DNA of 13,213 bases from Caryophanales bacterium UBA6877 (GTDB taxonomy: Bacteria; Bacillota_I; Bacilli_A; RFN20; CAG-826). This document shows, in pieces, positions 1 through 7,242 of the stretch (its first letter is position 1; every line of letters starts with the position of its first letter). The stretch covers positions 1-13,213 of the forward strand of contig DKCJ01000025.1 in the NCBI GenBank assembly GCA_002451465.1, in the 5' to 3' direction. Under the pieces are notes generated by a model, which saw only the letters and a program-made list of their open reading frames with translations, was not told the DNA's origin and searched no databases. The position numbers and the translations under genes were made by a program.

Positions 1-2
1 TA

Positions 3-113
3 ATACTTAAATTTAAAACCCAAAATGAAGTTGAACTTGAAAAGTTAGCTAAATTATTAGAAGATACTGGTGAAGTGAGATGTGTAAAATGTCTCACATC
101 ATTTGAAAGTTAA
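3..113 (+). CDS. C-terminal tail of an upstream protein, possibly ending in an ACT-like domain (partial)
   Basis: An open frame runs from the left edge and ends at TAA 111-113, giving 36 residues that finish with ...GEVRCVKCLTSFES. The pattern is a short strand, then a Glu/Lys/Leu-rich helix (NEVELEKLAKLLEDTG), then a second strand (EVRCVKC). This resembles the last beta-alpha-beta unit of ACT domains, such as the end of RelA/SpoT-type proteins, but the piece is too short to assign a family. No convincing terminator follows it: the only structure is an all-A/T 6-bp stem at 120-135 running into T residues. Read-through into the next gene is therefore possible. Confidence 0.5.
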   Translation: MLKFKTQNEVELEKLAKLLEDTGEVRCVKCLTSFES

Positions 114-145
114 CATTTTAAAATAATGGTATTTTTTTGTTATTC

Positions 146-174
146 TTGAAACATAATTTTTTTTATACTAGAAT
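146..174 (+). promoter_or_regulatory. Probable promoter of the operon
   Basis: TTGAAA at 146-151 and TAGAAT at 169-174 are separated by 17 bases, a near-consensus sigma-70/SigA arrangement. A start site about 7 bases after the -10 would fall at about 181, on the second in-frame ATG of the next gene. An alternative -10, TATACT at 164-169, has only a 12-base gap to TTGAAA and would need a different -35. This is the only good promoter candidate upstream of the ten-gene block. Confidence 0.5.
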
Positions 175-1716
175 ATGTTTATGAAAAAAAATAAACTATT
201 TTTTAAGGTAGCATTTATATTGTTAAACCTTACTGTTCTTATAGGGAACGGAGCACAAAACCCTATTAAAACTTGTAAAAATAGCAACTTAGAATCATTT
301 AATGACGATGTTTCAGTTAATTATACATCATATAAATCTAATGCGAATATCGAAGATAATAAGGATTTAGATGTTTTTTTGTTGTCCTATAATGTTTCAA
401 ATGTAACGCAATCTCTTCAATTTAGAGTAGAAACAAGCGAAACTGCTGGAGAGGATGCTAATTATTATATTGGTTTTTATGAAGATAAAACAAAAATTTA
501 TCCTGCATATTTAGAATATGACGTTATTGATAAAGCAGGAAACGTTGAAGTAAAGAAAACGGAAATTGTTCAAAAAGCAAATCATGGTATTGGAAGTAGT
601 TTAGGTGCTCAAACTTTTTCATCGTTTTGTGATATTGAAGTTCCATATGATTGCAAAGTAGATATCGATAGCGTTAGATTAACAAACGTATATAAAGCTA
701 TTTTTAAATATGATGAAAATCATTATGTAACAAGCAGAGATCCTGATTTAGAACATCCTTATAGTTTTAAATTGACAAAATATAGAACATATTATGAGAG
801 ATATTTAAATCAAATTATTGATACAAGTTTTGTAAAATTCGCTGAATATGATAATTATCTTACAATAACTGTAAAAATAGATAATTTTGGAGAAAAGATT
901 TATTCACAATTATCTTCAACCACTAAGTCGTTATATAGCAAAAACAAAAAGAAAATAGAATCTGGTGATATTGTAGTTAGAACAAGTTTAAATATTGGTG
1001 GCGACACTTTACTTGTTGTAACTAAAAAAGATGGTTCAGTGGAAAAAATAAACTCATATGTTGATAACTTAAAGTATTATGATGATGTCAACTATAGTAC
1101 TTTCTTAATTTCAAATTTAAAGAAAGAAGATGTCATAAATTTTCAATTATATGCAGCTAGCGTTAGTGTAGAACTTTTTAGTAAAAATACTCATAAAGTT
1201 ATAGCAAGAAGTTCTGTTAGTTCAAGATTTGGTTTAATTGATTTCAAAATGAAAGATATTTTAAATAAAGATAACACAGTTGCAATTAAAGCAGTCGATA
1301 TTAATCAAAATGTTGATTATAATGTTGTTTTTGTTTCGACAATAGTTGCTTTCTTTATTGTCTATATTGGATGTGCAATAGGTTATTACTTCTTTTTAAA
1401 AAATAAAGATAAGAAAAGTGAATTTAAAGTATTAAATAATAAACAATTTATAAAAGTAAATATACTAGGTATTCTCTGCTTATTTTCGTTAGTTGTTGAC
1501 GTTCTATACATTACTGCGCGAACAACTTTATTTAATAATTCATTAACTGTATATAATCCGCTTGATTGGGTGATAATTCTAGCAAGTATTGTCTTTATTT
1601 GTTTAGGCGGGTATTTTGTGAAATATTTTTATACAAATTATAAAGATTATAGAGAAAAAATTGCTCGTGAAAGACTGAATCTTAATAAAGATGAAGCTGA
1701 TGATGGAACAAAATAA
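175..1716 (+). CDS. Unknown surface protein: large extracellular domain plus three C-terminal membrane helices
   Basis: I do not recognise this 513-residue protein. It opens with a Lys-rich stretch and a hydrophobic segment (about residues 8-25), a signal peptide or anchor without a lipobox cysteine in the right place. Residues about 30-380 are polar, beta-rich and rich in Tyr/Asp/Asn, and are probably extracellular. Three membrane helices follow at about 383-408, 427-447 and 465-487, then a charged cytoplasmic tail (DYREKIARERLNLNKDEADDGTK). There is no Shine-Dalgarno sequence before ATG 175 or the in-frame ATG 181. The promoter position favours 181 (511 residues) and a leaderless or nearly leaderless message. 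The gene lies 15 bases upstream of the ABC ATPase, so it is probably first in the operon and may be an accessory subunit of the transporter. Function unknown. Confidence 0.75.
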   Translation: MFMKKNKLFFKVAFILLNLTVLIGNGAQNPIKTCKNSNLESFNDDVSVNYTSYKSNANIEDNKDLDVFLLSYNVSNVTQSLQFRVETSETAGEDANYYIGFYEDKTKIYPAYLEYDVIDKAGNVEVKKTEIVQKANHGIGSSLGAQTFSSFCDIEVPYDCKVDIDSVRLTNVYKAIFKYDENHYVTSRDPDLEHPYSFKLTKYRTYYERYLNQIIDTSFVKFAEYDNYLTITVKIDNFGEKIYSQLSSTTKSLYSKNKKKIESGDIVVRTSLNIGGDTLLVVTKKDGSVEKINSYVDNLKYYDDVNYSTFLISNLKKEDVINFQLYAASVSVELFSKNTHKVIARSSVSSRFGLIDFKMKDILNKDNTVAIKAVDINQNVDYNVVFVSTIVAFFIVYIGCAIGYYFFLKNKDKKSEFKVLNNKQFIKVNILGILCLFSLVVDVLYITARTTLFNNSLTVYNPLDWVIILASIVFICLGGYFVKYFYTNYKDYREKIARERLNLNKDEADDGTK

Positions 1717-1731
1717 TAATGGAGAATAGAT

Positions 1732-3639
1732 ATGGAAATTAGAATCAAAAACTTAACAAAAATTTTCCCAGGAGATCCAAAAAAGCATAGGAAAGATACT
1801 GTTGCTGTTAAAGATCTTGATATTACAATTCCAGACGGAAAACTTATTGGGCTTTTAGGACCATCTGGTTGTGGTAAATCAACAACTTTATATATGATTT
1901 CTGGTCTTTTAGCTCCAACATCTGGTGAAATTTGGTTTGGTGATGAAGAGGTCACTAATTTGGCTGCTGAAAAAAGAGGTATTGGGCTTGTTTTCCAAAA
2001 TTATGCCTTATATCCTCATATGACCGTTTATAAAAATATTGAATTTCCATTAACTAATCTTAAAGTTGAAGTTCCCTTAACAAATTTTTATAGATTTGAA
2101 TTCGATTTAGAATATAAGTTAAATGATGACGATGTTATTAGTGGCATTTTAAATTCCTTGAAAACATTAGGGAAAAAGATTGGTATTAAAAAAGTTGATA
2201 TTAAAAGTTCAGTCGAAAATGCCCTTTTAAAAGTGAAAGTTGTTTTAAATAAAGTGAGTGAAGAAAGCGGCAAGTTATATCTTGATAATATAAATAAAAT
2301 TGTTGATTTTAAATTACTCAATAAAAACTCGGTCCAGATTCAAGAAGCCCTTTATGATGTTTCTTTTAGAAGCAAATTCGATATTGAAAATAGTGAACAA
2401 GTTTTTAGAGGGTCTATTTCTTATGAATTTAAAAAAACCTTAAAAGCTGATGATGTTTCGACATATGAAAAAGAAATAAAGGATTTATTCAAAGAATATA
2501 AGCTTAAAATTACATCTTTCGTTATAGGACAAGTAAATGGAAAATATGTACTTTATGTACAATTTGACTTTATCTCTAAAGATGTTTTCGATGCATTTAA
2601 TAAAGTGCTTTTGAATAGATATGAATTTGATAAAACGGGTTTAAACATAGCAGAATTTAAAGTAGATAAAACCGAGCATGAAATTAAAAAAGTTCTTAAA
2701 GAAAAGAAAGTTAAACCATTTGACTTTAAAGTCTTTAACAGTGATGGTTCAATTAAATTGTTCTTTAAAGTTAAAAAAGTTTCTGATGCTACTATTAAAG
2801 ATATTGAATCAACCTTAAAAGGACTCTTAGGAGTTCAAAAAATTGAGATTAAAAAGAGTCCGGCTTTATCTTATAGAACGCTTACAAAAGAAGAGAGGAG
2901 GAAAATTGTACTTGAAACAGCAAAACTTGTTCAAGTAGAAGAATATTTAGATAGAAAACCTTCTCAAATGAGTGGTGGTCAACAACAACGTGTAGCAATT
3001 GCTCGTGCATTAGTTAAAAGACCAAAAGTTTTACTTCTTGATGAACCATTAAGTAATCTTGATGCTCGTTTAAGACTTAAAACTAGAGAAGAAATAAGAA
3101 GAATACAAAGAGATACAGGTATTACAACCGTATTTGTTACACATGACCAAGAAGAAGCTATGTCAATTAGTGACAAGATTGTTGTTATGAAACTTGGCGA
3201 AGAACAACAAATGGATTCTCCACAAGAAGTTTATAATAACCCTAAAAACTTATTCGTTGCTCAATTTTTAGGAAATCCACCAATTAATGTTTTTGCTGGC
3301 GAAATTAAAGATAATGGTATATATATTGGTGACGATCTAGTTTATAAAGCAAAAAATAAATTGAAGAATCAAAAGGTGTATGTAACAATTCGTCCAGAAG
3401 GATTCATTGTTGCTAGCGAATCAACAAAAGGTGAAGTTTTACATGCAAATTGTGAAACTATACAAGTGTTAGGTAGAGATTTATCATTAATTTGTACTAA
3501 TAAAAATTGTAATAAAGAAAACTTTAAAGTTATTGTTCAAGATGAAATGAAAAACCATGTTGGAAAAATCAGCTTTAAATTAAAACCAGGTAAATTTTAC
3601 GTTTTTGGTTTAAATGAAAAACGTATAGAGGTTAAATAA
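1732..3639 (+). CDS. ABC transporter ATPase of the sugar/UgpC-MalK type with a large insertion
   Basis: This is the nucleotide-binding subunit that powers import, predicted to sit on the cytoplasmic face of the two permeases. Visible motifs are Walker A GPSGCGKST (43-51), the Q-loop in VFQNYALYPHMTVYKNIEFP (Q89), signature MSGGQQQR (413-420), Walker B VLLLDEPLSNLD (433-444), and the switch histidine in FVTHDQEEAM (H471). A TOBE-like regulatory domain occupies about 510-635. At 635 residues it is far longer than MalK/UgpC proteins (about 370), because roughly residues 111-383 are inserted in the helical subdomain between Q-loop and signature. The frame is open throughout and all catalytic motifs are intact, so it is not a pseudogene. 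From memory, mycoplasma MG187-type ATPases carry a comparable enlargement and neighbour a nuclease. The start has GGAG at 1721-1724. The stop overlaps the next start by one base (TAATG). Substrate is uncertain from this subunit. Confidence 0.93.
   Translation: MEIRIKNLTKIFPGDPKKHRKDTVAVKDLDITIPDGKLIGLLGPSGCGKSTTLYMISGLLAPTSGEIWFGDEEVTNLAAEKRGIGLVFQNYALYPHMTVYKNIEFPLTNLKVEVPLTNFYRFEFDLEYKLNDDDVISGILNSLKTLGKKIGIKKVDIKSSVENALLKVKVVLNKVSEESGKLYLDNINKIVDFKLLNKNSVQIQEALYDVSFRSKFDIENSEQVFRGSISYEFKKTLKADDVSTYEKEIKDLFKEYKLKITSFVIGQVNGKYVLYVQFDFISKDVFDAFNKVLLNRYEFDKTGLNIAEFKVDKTEHEIKKVLKEKKVKPFDFKVFNSDGSIKLFFKVKKVSDATIKDIESTLKGLLGVQKIEIKKSPALSYRTLTKEERRKIVLETAKLVQVEEYLDRKPSQMSGGQQQRVAIARALVKRPKVLLLDEPLSNLDARLRLKTREEIRRIQRDTGITTVFVTHDQEEAMSISDKIVVMKLGEEQQMDSPQEVYNNPKNLFVAQFLGNPPINVFAGEIKDNGIYIGDDLVYKAKNKLKNQKVYVTIRPEGFIVASESTKGEVLHANCETIQVLGRDLSLICTNKNCNKENFKVIVQDEMKNHVGKISFKLKPGKFYVFGLNEKRIEVK
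2062..2880 (+). other. Insertion domain within the ABC ATPase, with repeated beta-alpha-beta-like units
   Basis: This marks codons about 111-383 of the ATPase, where ordinary family members have only a short helical link. The insert is rich in Lys, Asp, Phe and Val. It seems to hold at least three similar units of alternating hydrophobic strand, helix, strand: about residues 120-159 (FEFDLEYKLNDDDV...GIKKVDI), 270-311 (YVLYVQFDFISKDV...IAEFKV) and 341-375 (IKLFFKVKKVSDAT...VQKIEI). The units are only loosely alike and were judged by eye. The normal ATPase sequence resumes at about LTKEERRKIVLETAKLV. Base composition looks like the flanks, so recent foreign insertion is not indicated. Function unknown; a role in sensing or in binding the permease N-terminal tails is a guess. 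Confidence 0.7.
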
Positions 3640-4682
3640 TGGAAAACCAAGGAATCAATACATTTTATGATCCTCGATTAGGGGAATTAAATGTTGGATA
3701 TAATGAGAATAAAAATGTTCTCGTTAGATTTTTGTCGAACAAAAAGCCAAAAAAAGAATATAAAGTAACTGGTGTTAAAGATACAGAAGCAAAAAACAAT
3801 TGGCGAGCTTGGCTTTATTTAGCACCTGTTCTTGTTTTAATGTCTGTGTTTTTAATTTATCCATTAATTGATACTATTTTTATTTCCTTTATGTCTAACT
3901 TTGACTACATAAAAGGGACTTATGATGGATTTACTTTAGATAACTATGGGGCAATCTTAGGATTAACTAGTATAAATGGCGCTTATGAATCTCGTATTCT
4001 AGATTATGCTTTACCAAATACTTTCTTTTTGGTTTTTGCAACTGTTATTCCATCAATAATTATTTCGCTTTTGATTTCTGTTGCTTTAAATTCTATTAAA
4101 TGGTTTCAAAAAATATTACAAACAATATTTTTCTTACCTTATGTAACTAACGTTATAGCAGTTGGTATGGTTTTCTCAGTTCTTTTTGATAAAAGCGGTG
4201 TTATAAATTATGTTTTAGGTATTACTGGAAAACAATGGATATATGGTGCCACAAGATGGGATGCTATGGTTCCATTATGCATTTATATTATTTGGTCGAG
4301 TTTGCCATTTAAAATACTCGTATTTTTAAGTGGTTTACAAGGTATTGATAAACAATATTATCAAGCTGCAAAAATTGATGCTGCTCCAAAATATAAAGTT
4401 CTTGCAAGAATCACTGTTCCCTTATTAGGGCCACAAATTCTTTATATTATGATTACTTCTTTTATTGGAGCTTTTAAGGAATATTCATCAATTGTTGGTT
4501 TATTTAATGGTCCAGGTACAACAACTGGTACATATGAGTTATATACAATTGTTTATTATATCTATGATAATTTAAATACTCATACATCGTTTGCTGCAGC
4601 GGCTGCTGTTTTATTATTTGTTATTATTCTTATCTTTACATTCTTACAAATGGGTGTATCGAAAAAGAGAATTTATTATTAA
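3639..4682 (+). CDS. ABC transporter permease, MalF/UgpA type
   Basis: This 347-residue inner-membrane subunit forms half of the import channel. A polar N-terminal tail of about 55 residues precedes six likely membrane helices at about 57-80, 125-150, 160-183, 208-232, 263-283 and 315-336. The cytoplasmic coupling (EAA) loop is seen at 241-264 as YQAAKIDAAPKYKVLARITVP.. and differs from the family consensus by Q for the first Glu and Ala for the conserved Gly. The start overlaps the ATPase stop by one base and AGAGG lies at 3627-3631, so the two are translationally coupled. MalF-type permeases usually move sugars or glycerol-3-phosphate. Here the neighbouring nucleases suggest a nucleoside, nucleotide or oligonucleotide substrate, which is inference. 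Confidence 0.92.
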   Translation: MENQGINTFYDPRLGELNVGYNENKNVLVRFLSNKKPKKEYKVTGVKDTEAKNNWRAWLYLAPVLVLMSVFLIYPLIDTIFISFMSNFDYIKGTYDGFTLDNYGAILGLTSINGAYESRILDYALPNTFFLVFATVIPSIIISLLISVALNSIKWFQKILQTIFFLPYVTNVIAVGMVFSVLFDKSGVINYVLGITGKQWIYGATRWDAMVPLCIYIIWSSLPFKILVFLSGLQGIDKQYYQAAKIDAAPKYKVLARITVPLLGPQILYIMITSFIGAFKEYSSIVGLFNGPGTTTGTYELYTIVYYIYDNLNTHTSFAAAAAVLLFVIILIFTFLQMGVSKKRIYY

Positions 4683-4697
4683 TACGAGGAGAAAGTT

Positions 4698-5678
4698 ATG
4701 GATAAAACTTTAAAAAAAGAATACATAAATTTTAATAAAGTTGATATTGATGACACTGATGTTGTCCTTTGTATTAAAGAAGGAAATAAAACGGTTAAAG
4801 CCTTACAAAAAGGCGAAAAAATTGGACGTTTTGTTTCAACATTAATTACTTATGTTTTAATTGTCTTTTTAGCTTTACTTGTTGTTTTTCCATTTTATTG
4901 GATGATTATTACATCCTTAAAAATGAATAGAGAAATAATGCAATCTAAACAAACATTTTTTCCAGAAATTGTAATGTGGACAAATTATATCTATGTTTTT
5001 GATACCTTTAGTTTTGCCACATACATGCGTAATACCATTGTTGTTGCTGTATTTTCAACAATTGGTACTTTAATTACTACAATCTTTTCAGCTTTTGCTT
5101 TTGCACGACTTAACTTTAAAGGCCGTGAATCATTATTTATGGTTTTCTTGATGACAATGATGATACCTGGTGAAATGATGGTTATTTCAAATTATATTAC
5201 TGTTGCATCATTTGGTTGGGTTGGTGAGAACTCAACACTTATGGATGCTTATATGGCGATGATTATTCCATTCTGGGTAAGTGTTTTCTACATTTATTTA
5301 TTAAGACAAAACTTTAAACAAATTCCTAATGAATTATACCTTGCTGCTAAAGTTGATGGAAAAAGTGATTGGAGCTTTTTGTGGCGTGTCATGGTTCCAC
5401 TTGCTGCGCCAACCTTAATTTCTATAACTATATTAAAGTTTATGGGAACTTGGAACTCGTATGTTTGGCCAAATCTTGTTACGGCTAATAACGAAAGTTA
5501 TCGTTTAATATCTAATGGTCTTCGTGGATCTAGTTTTGTCGATGTTGAAGCTGGAATTACGGAATACGGTTATCAAATGGCAGCAACTGTTTTAGTCACT
5601 GTCCCATTATTTTTATTGTTTATTTTCTTTAGAAAATATATTATGAAAGGTGTCGGTAGAGCCGGCATAAAAGGTTAA
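4698..5678 (+). CDS. ABC transporter permease, MalG/UgpE type
   Basis: This 326-residue protein is the second channel subunit, pairing with the permease encoded just upstream. A charged N-terminal tail of about 42 residues is followed by likely helices at about 46-72, 111-136, 144-168, 184-204, 237-256 and 292-311. The coupling loop reads LYLAAKVDGKSDWSFLWRVMVP (213-234) with the family's xAA-xDG core and terminal P. The C-terminus, IMKGVGRAGIKG, is the usual MalG-type ending (…GxxAGAVKG-like). GAGGAG at 4686-4691 is a strong ribosome site, and the gap to the upstream gene is 15 bases. The N-terminal extension is longer than in typical MalG proteins, as in its partner. Confidence 0.93.
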   Translation: MDKTLKKEYINFNKVDIDDTDVVLCIKEGNKTVKALQKGEKIGRFVSTLITYVLIVFLALLVVFPFYWMIITSLKMNREIMQSKQTFFPEIVMWTNYIYVFDTFSFATYMRNTIVVAVFSTIGTLITTIFSAFAFARLNFKGRESLFMVFLMTMMIPGEMMVISNYITVASFGWVGENSTLMDAYMAMIIPFWVSVFYIYLLRQNFKQIPNELYLAAKVDGKSDWSFLWRVMVPLAAPTLISITILKFMGTWNSYVWPNLVTANNESYRLISNGLRGSSFVDVEAGITEYGYQMAATVLVTVPLFLLFIFFRKYIMKGVGRAGIKG

Positions 5679-5684
5679 TTTTCT

Positions 5685-5700
5685 CACTTTTTTAAAAGTG
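5685..5700 (+). promoter_or_regulatory. Small stem-loop between the permease and binding-protein genes
   Basis: CACTTTT (5685-5691) can pair with AAAAGTG (5694-5700), giving 6-7 bp depending on the loop. No T-run follows, so it is not a typical terminator. It sits just before the ribosome site of the first binding-protein gene. It could mark an mRNA processing or stabilising point that lets the binding protein be made in excess, as is common in ABC operons; this is inference. Confidence 0.3.
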
Positions 5701-5720
5701 TATTATAAATTGGAGGATTT

Positions 5721-7205
5721 ATGAAGAAATCTAAAATTATTAAATGTGCTGTTGCGGTACTTTCTGTAGCGTTAGTCTCAGCTTGCGGCAGCAAGGGAGG
5801 GTATACCCCAACTACAAATGCTAGTATTAGCGAACTCGTTGATGAAGATGGTGTTTTAAAAACAAAAACTACTGTCAATTTATGGTCTATTGTTGGTAAA
5901 AACAACCAAGAAGCATTAAATAAGTATATTGAAGAATTTAAGGAAGTTCAACCAAACATTGAAGTTAAGAGCAATATCATTGAAGGTAGTTACAATGATT
6001 TGAAAGATAGTGTTATTAAAGGATTTACTTCTAATAACTATCCCGATTTAGTTCAATGTTACGCCGATCACGTTGCTGAATATATTAATTATGGTAAGGC
6101 AGTCGATTTAGAGCCATATATGTACAATGATACTGTTGGCTGGACAACTGAAGAATATGATGATTTAATTACTGACTATCTTAGTGAAGGTAATGGCTAC
6201 TTAGTTGATGGCACTTATAGTCTCCCATGGTGCAAATCTACTGAACAAATGTTCTATAATGAAGATGTTTTAATTGGTATGGACTTAAGTAAGTATGATA
6301 ATACTGTTAATGGTGGAAAACCTTTAACTGCTGATTATCTTAATAACTTAACATGGGATGAATTGTTCAATAAATTATGCCCAGCAATTGCAAAACATGA
6401 TGAATCTGTTCCTGAAGCAGAAAAATATGTTAAAACAACTGGTGATTATCATGCAATTTTCGCTTACGATTCAGACGATAACTTATTTATTACTTTAGCA
6501 CAACAATATGGCTATGGTTATACATCAGTCAATAAAGAAAATGGTAAAGCTAGTATTGATTTTAATAACGATGGTATGAAGAGTGTTTTAAAAACATTCC
6601 ATGAAGCCGCTAAGAAAGGATATATTATATCTAAAGGTAGCGCTGGTGGTAACTATACTAATGAATATTTTAATGTTCAAGGGACATTATTCTCTGTTGG
6701 ATCCACTGGTGGTGTTAAATATCAATTTAGTTCAGAAAACCCAATGAATGTTGGTGTTGCAAGAATTCCTCAAGCTAATGTCGACAAGGCTTATACTATC
6801 AGCCAAGGTCCATCTATTGCTGTCTTAAGTCATGGTGATACTAATAGACAATTAGCTTCATGGTTATTCTATAAATTTATTTCAAATGAAGAAAACGCTC
6901 TTGATTGGTCAATTGCAACTGGTTATAGCCCAATTAGAAAATCAACTATTGAAAGTGAAAGTTATATTTCAGCTTCTGATTATAAGGCAAAAGACGACAA
7001 GAGTCTTGATAGAGTAATGGCTTATTCAAAAGCTAAAATTAATGATGTCGGAACATTATTTACTTCCCCAGCATTCAAAGGTTCATCAACTGCTAGAACT
7101 CAAGCTGGTAATTTAATGACAAAAGCATTAACAACCACTAGCGATATTAGTGAAATTGATACTTGGTTTGAAGATGCTGTTGCTCTTTGTAAAACTGCTC
7201 TCTAA
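5721..7205 (+). CDS. ABC transporter substrate-binding lipoprotein (family 1 type), first of two paralogs
   Basis: This 494-residue protein is a predicted solute-binding lipoprotein that presents substrate to the permeases from the outer membrane face. The N-terminus MKKSKIIKCAVAVLSVALVSAC ends in a lipobox with lipidated Cys22. Family-1 (SBP_bac_1/8-like) marks include LWSIVGKNNQEALNKYIEEF near 61-80, PDLVQCYADHVAEYI, YSLPWCKSTEQMFYNEDV, and PAFKGSSTARTQAGN near the C-terminus. GGAGG at 5712-5716 gives a firm start. The protein downstream shares the same landmarks in the same order (for example YDSDxNLFIT, LFxVGSxGG, PAFKGSSxAR), so the pair arose by duplication. Substrate unknown: the fold is used mostly for sugars, but the nuclease neighbours suggest nucleic acid breakdown products. 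Confidence 0.93.
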   Translation: MKKSKIIKCAVAVLSVALVSACGSKGGYTPTTNASISELVDEDGVLKTKTTVNLWSIVGKNNQEALNKYIEEFKEVQPNIEVKSNIIEGSYNDLKDSVIKGFTSNNYPDLVQCYADHVAEYINYGKAVDLEPYMYNDTVGWTTEEYDDLITDYLSEGNGYLVDGTYSLPWCKSTEQMFYNEDVLIGMDLSKYDNTVNGGKPLTADYLNNLTWDELFNKLCPAIAKHDESVPEAEKYVKTTGDYHAIFAYDSDDNLFITLAQQYGYGYTSVNKENGKASIDFNNDGMKSVLKTFHEAAKKGYIISKGSAGGNYTNEYFNVQGTLFSVGSTGGVKYQFSSENPMNVGVARIPQANVDKAYTISQGPSIAVLSHGDTNRQLASWLFYKFISNEENALDWSIATGYSPIRKSTIESESYISASDYKAKDDKSLDRVMAYSKAKINDVGTLFTSPAFKGSSTARTQAGNLMTKALTTTSDISEIDTWFEDAVALCKTAL

Positions 7206-7242
7206 TTGTAATTAATAAAAATATAAAAAGAGGAATAAGAAT

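Noticed and set aside
164..169. TATACT as the operon -10 with TTGAAA 146-151
   Set aside because: The spacer would be only 12 bases; TAGAAT at 169-174 gives 17 bases.
1647..1955. Minus-strand open frame of 102 codons
   Set aside because: It lies across the end of one well-supported gene and the Walker A region of the next, has no ribosome site, and is the antisense of conserved coding sequence.
1732..3639. The long ATPase might be two broken genes or an interrupted gene
   Set aside because: The frame is open throughout, all ATPase motifs on both sides of the insert are intact, and codon use does not change. Mycoplasma relatives are also remembered to be enlarged at this place.
5685..5700. 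Intrinsic terminator after the second permease gene
   Set aside because: The stem is short, A/T-rich at the loop side and not followed by a T-run; the genes on both sides belong to one transport system, so complete termination is unlikely.
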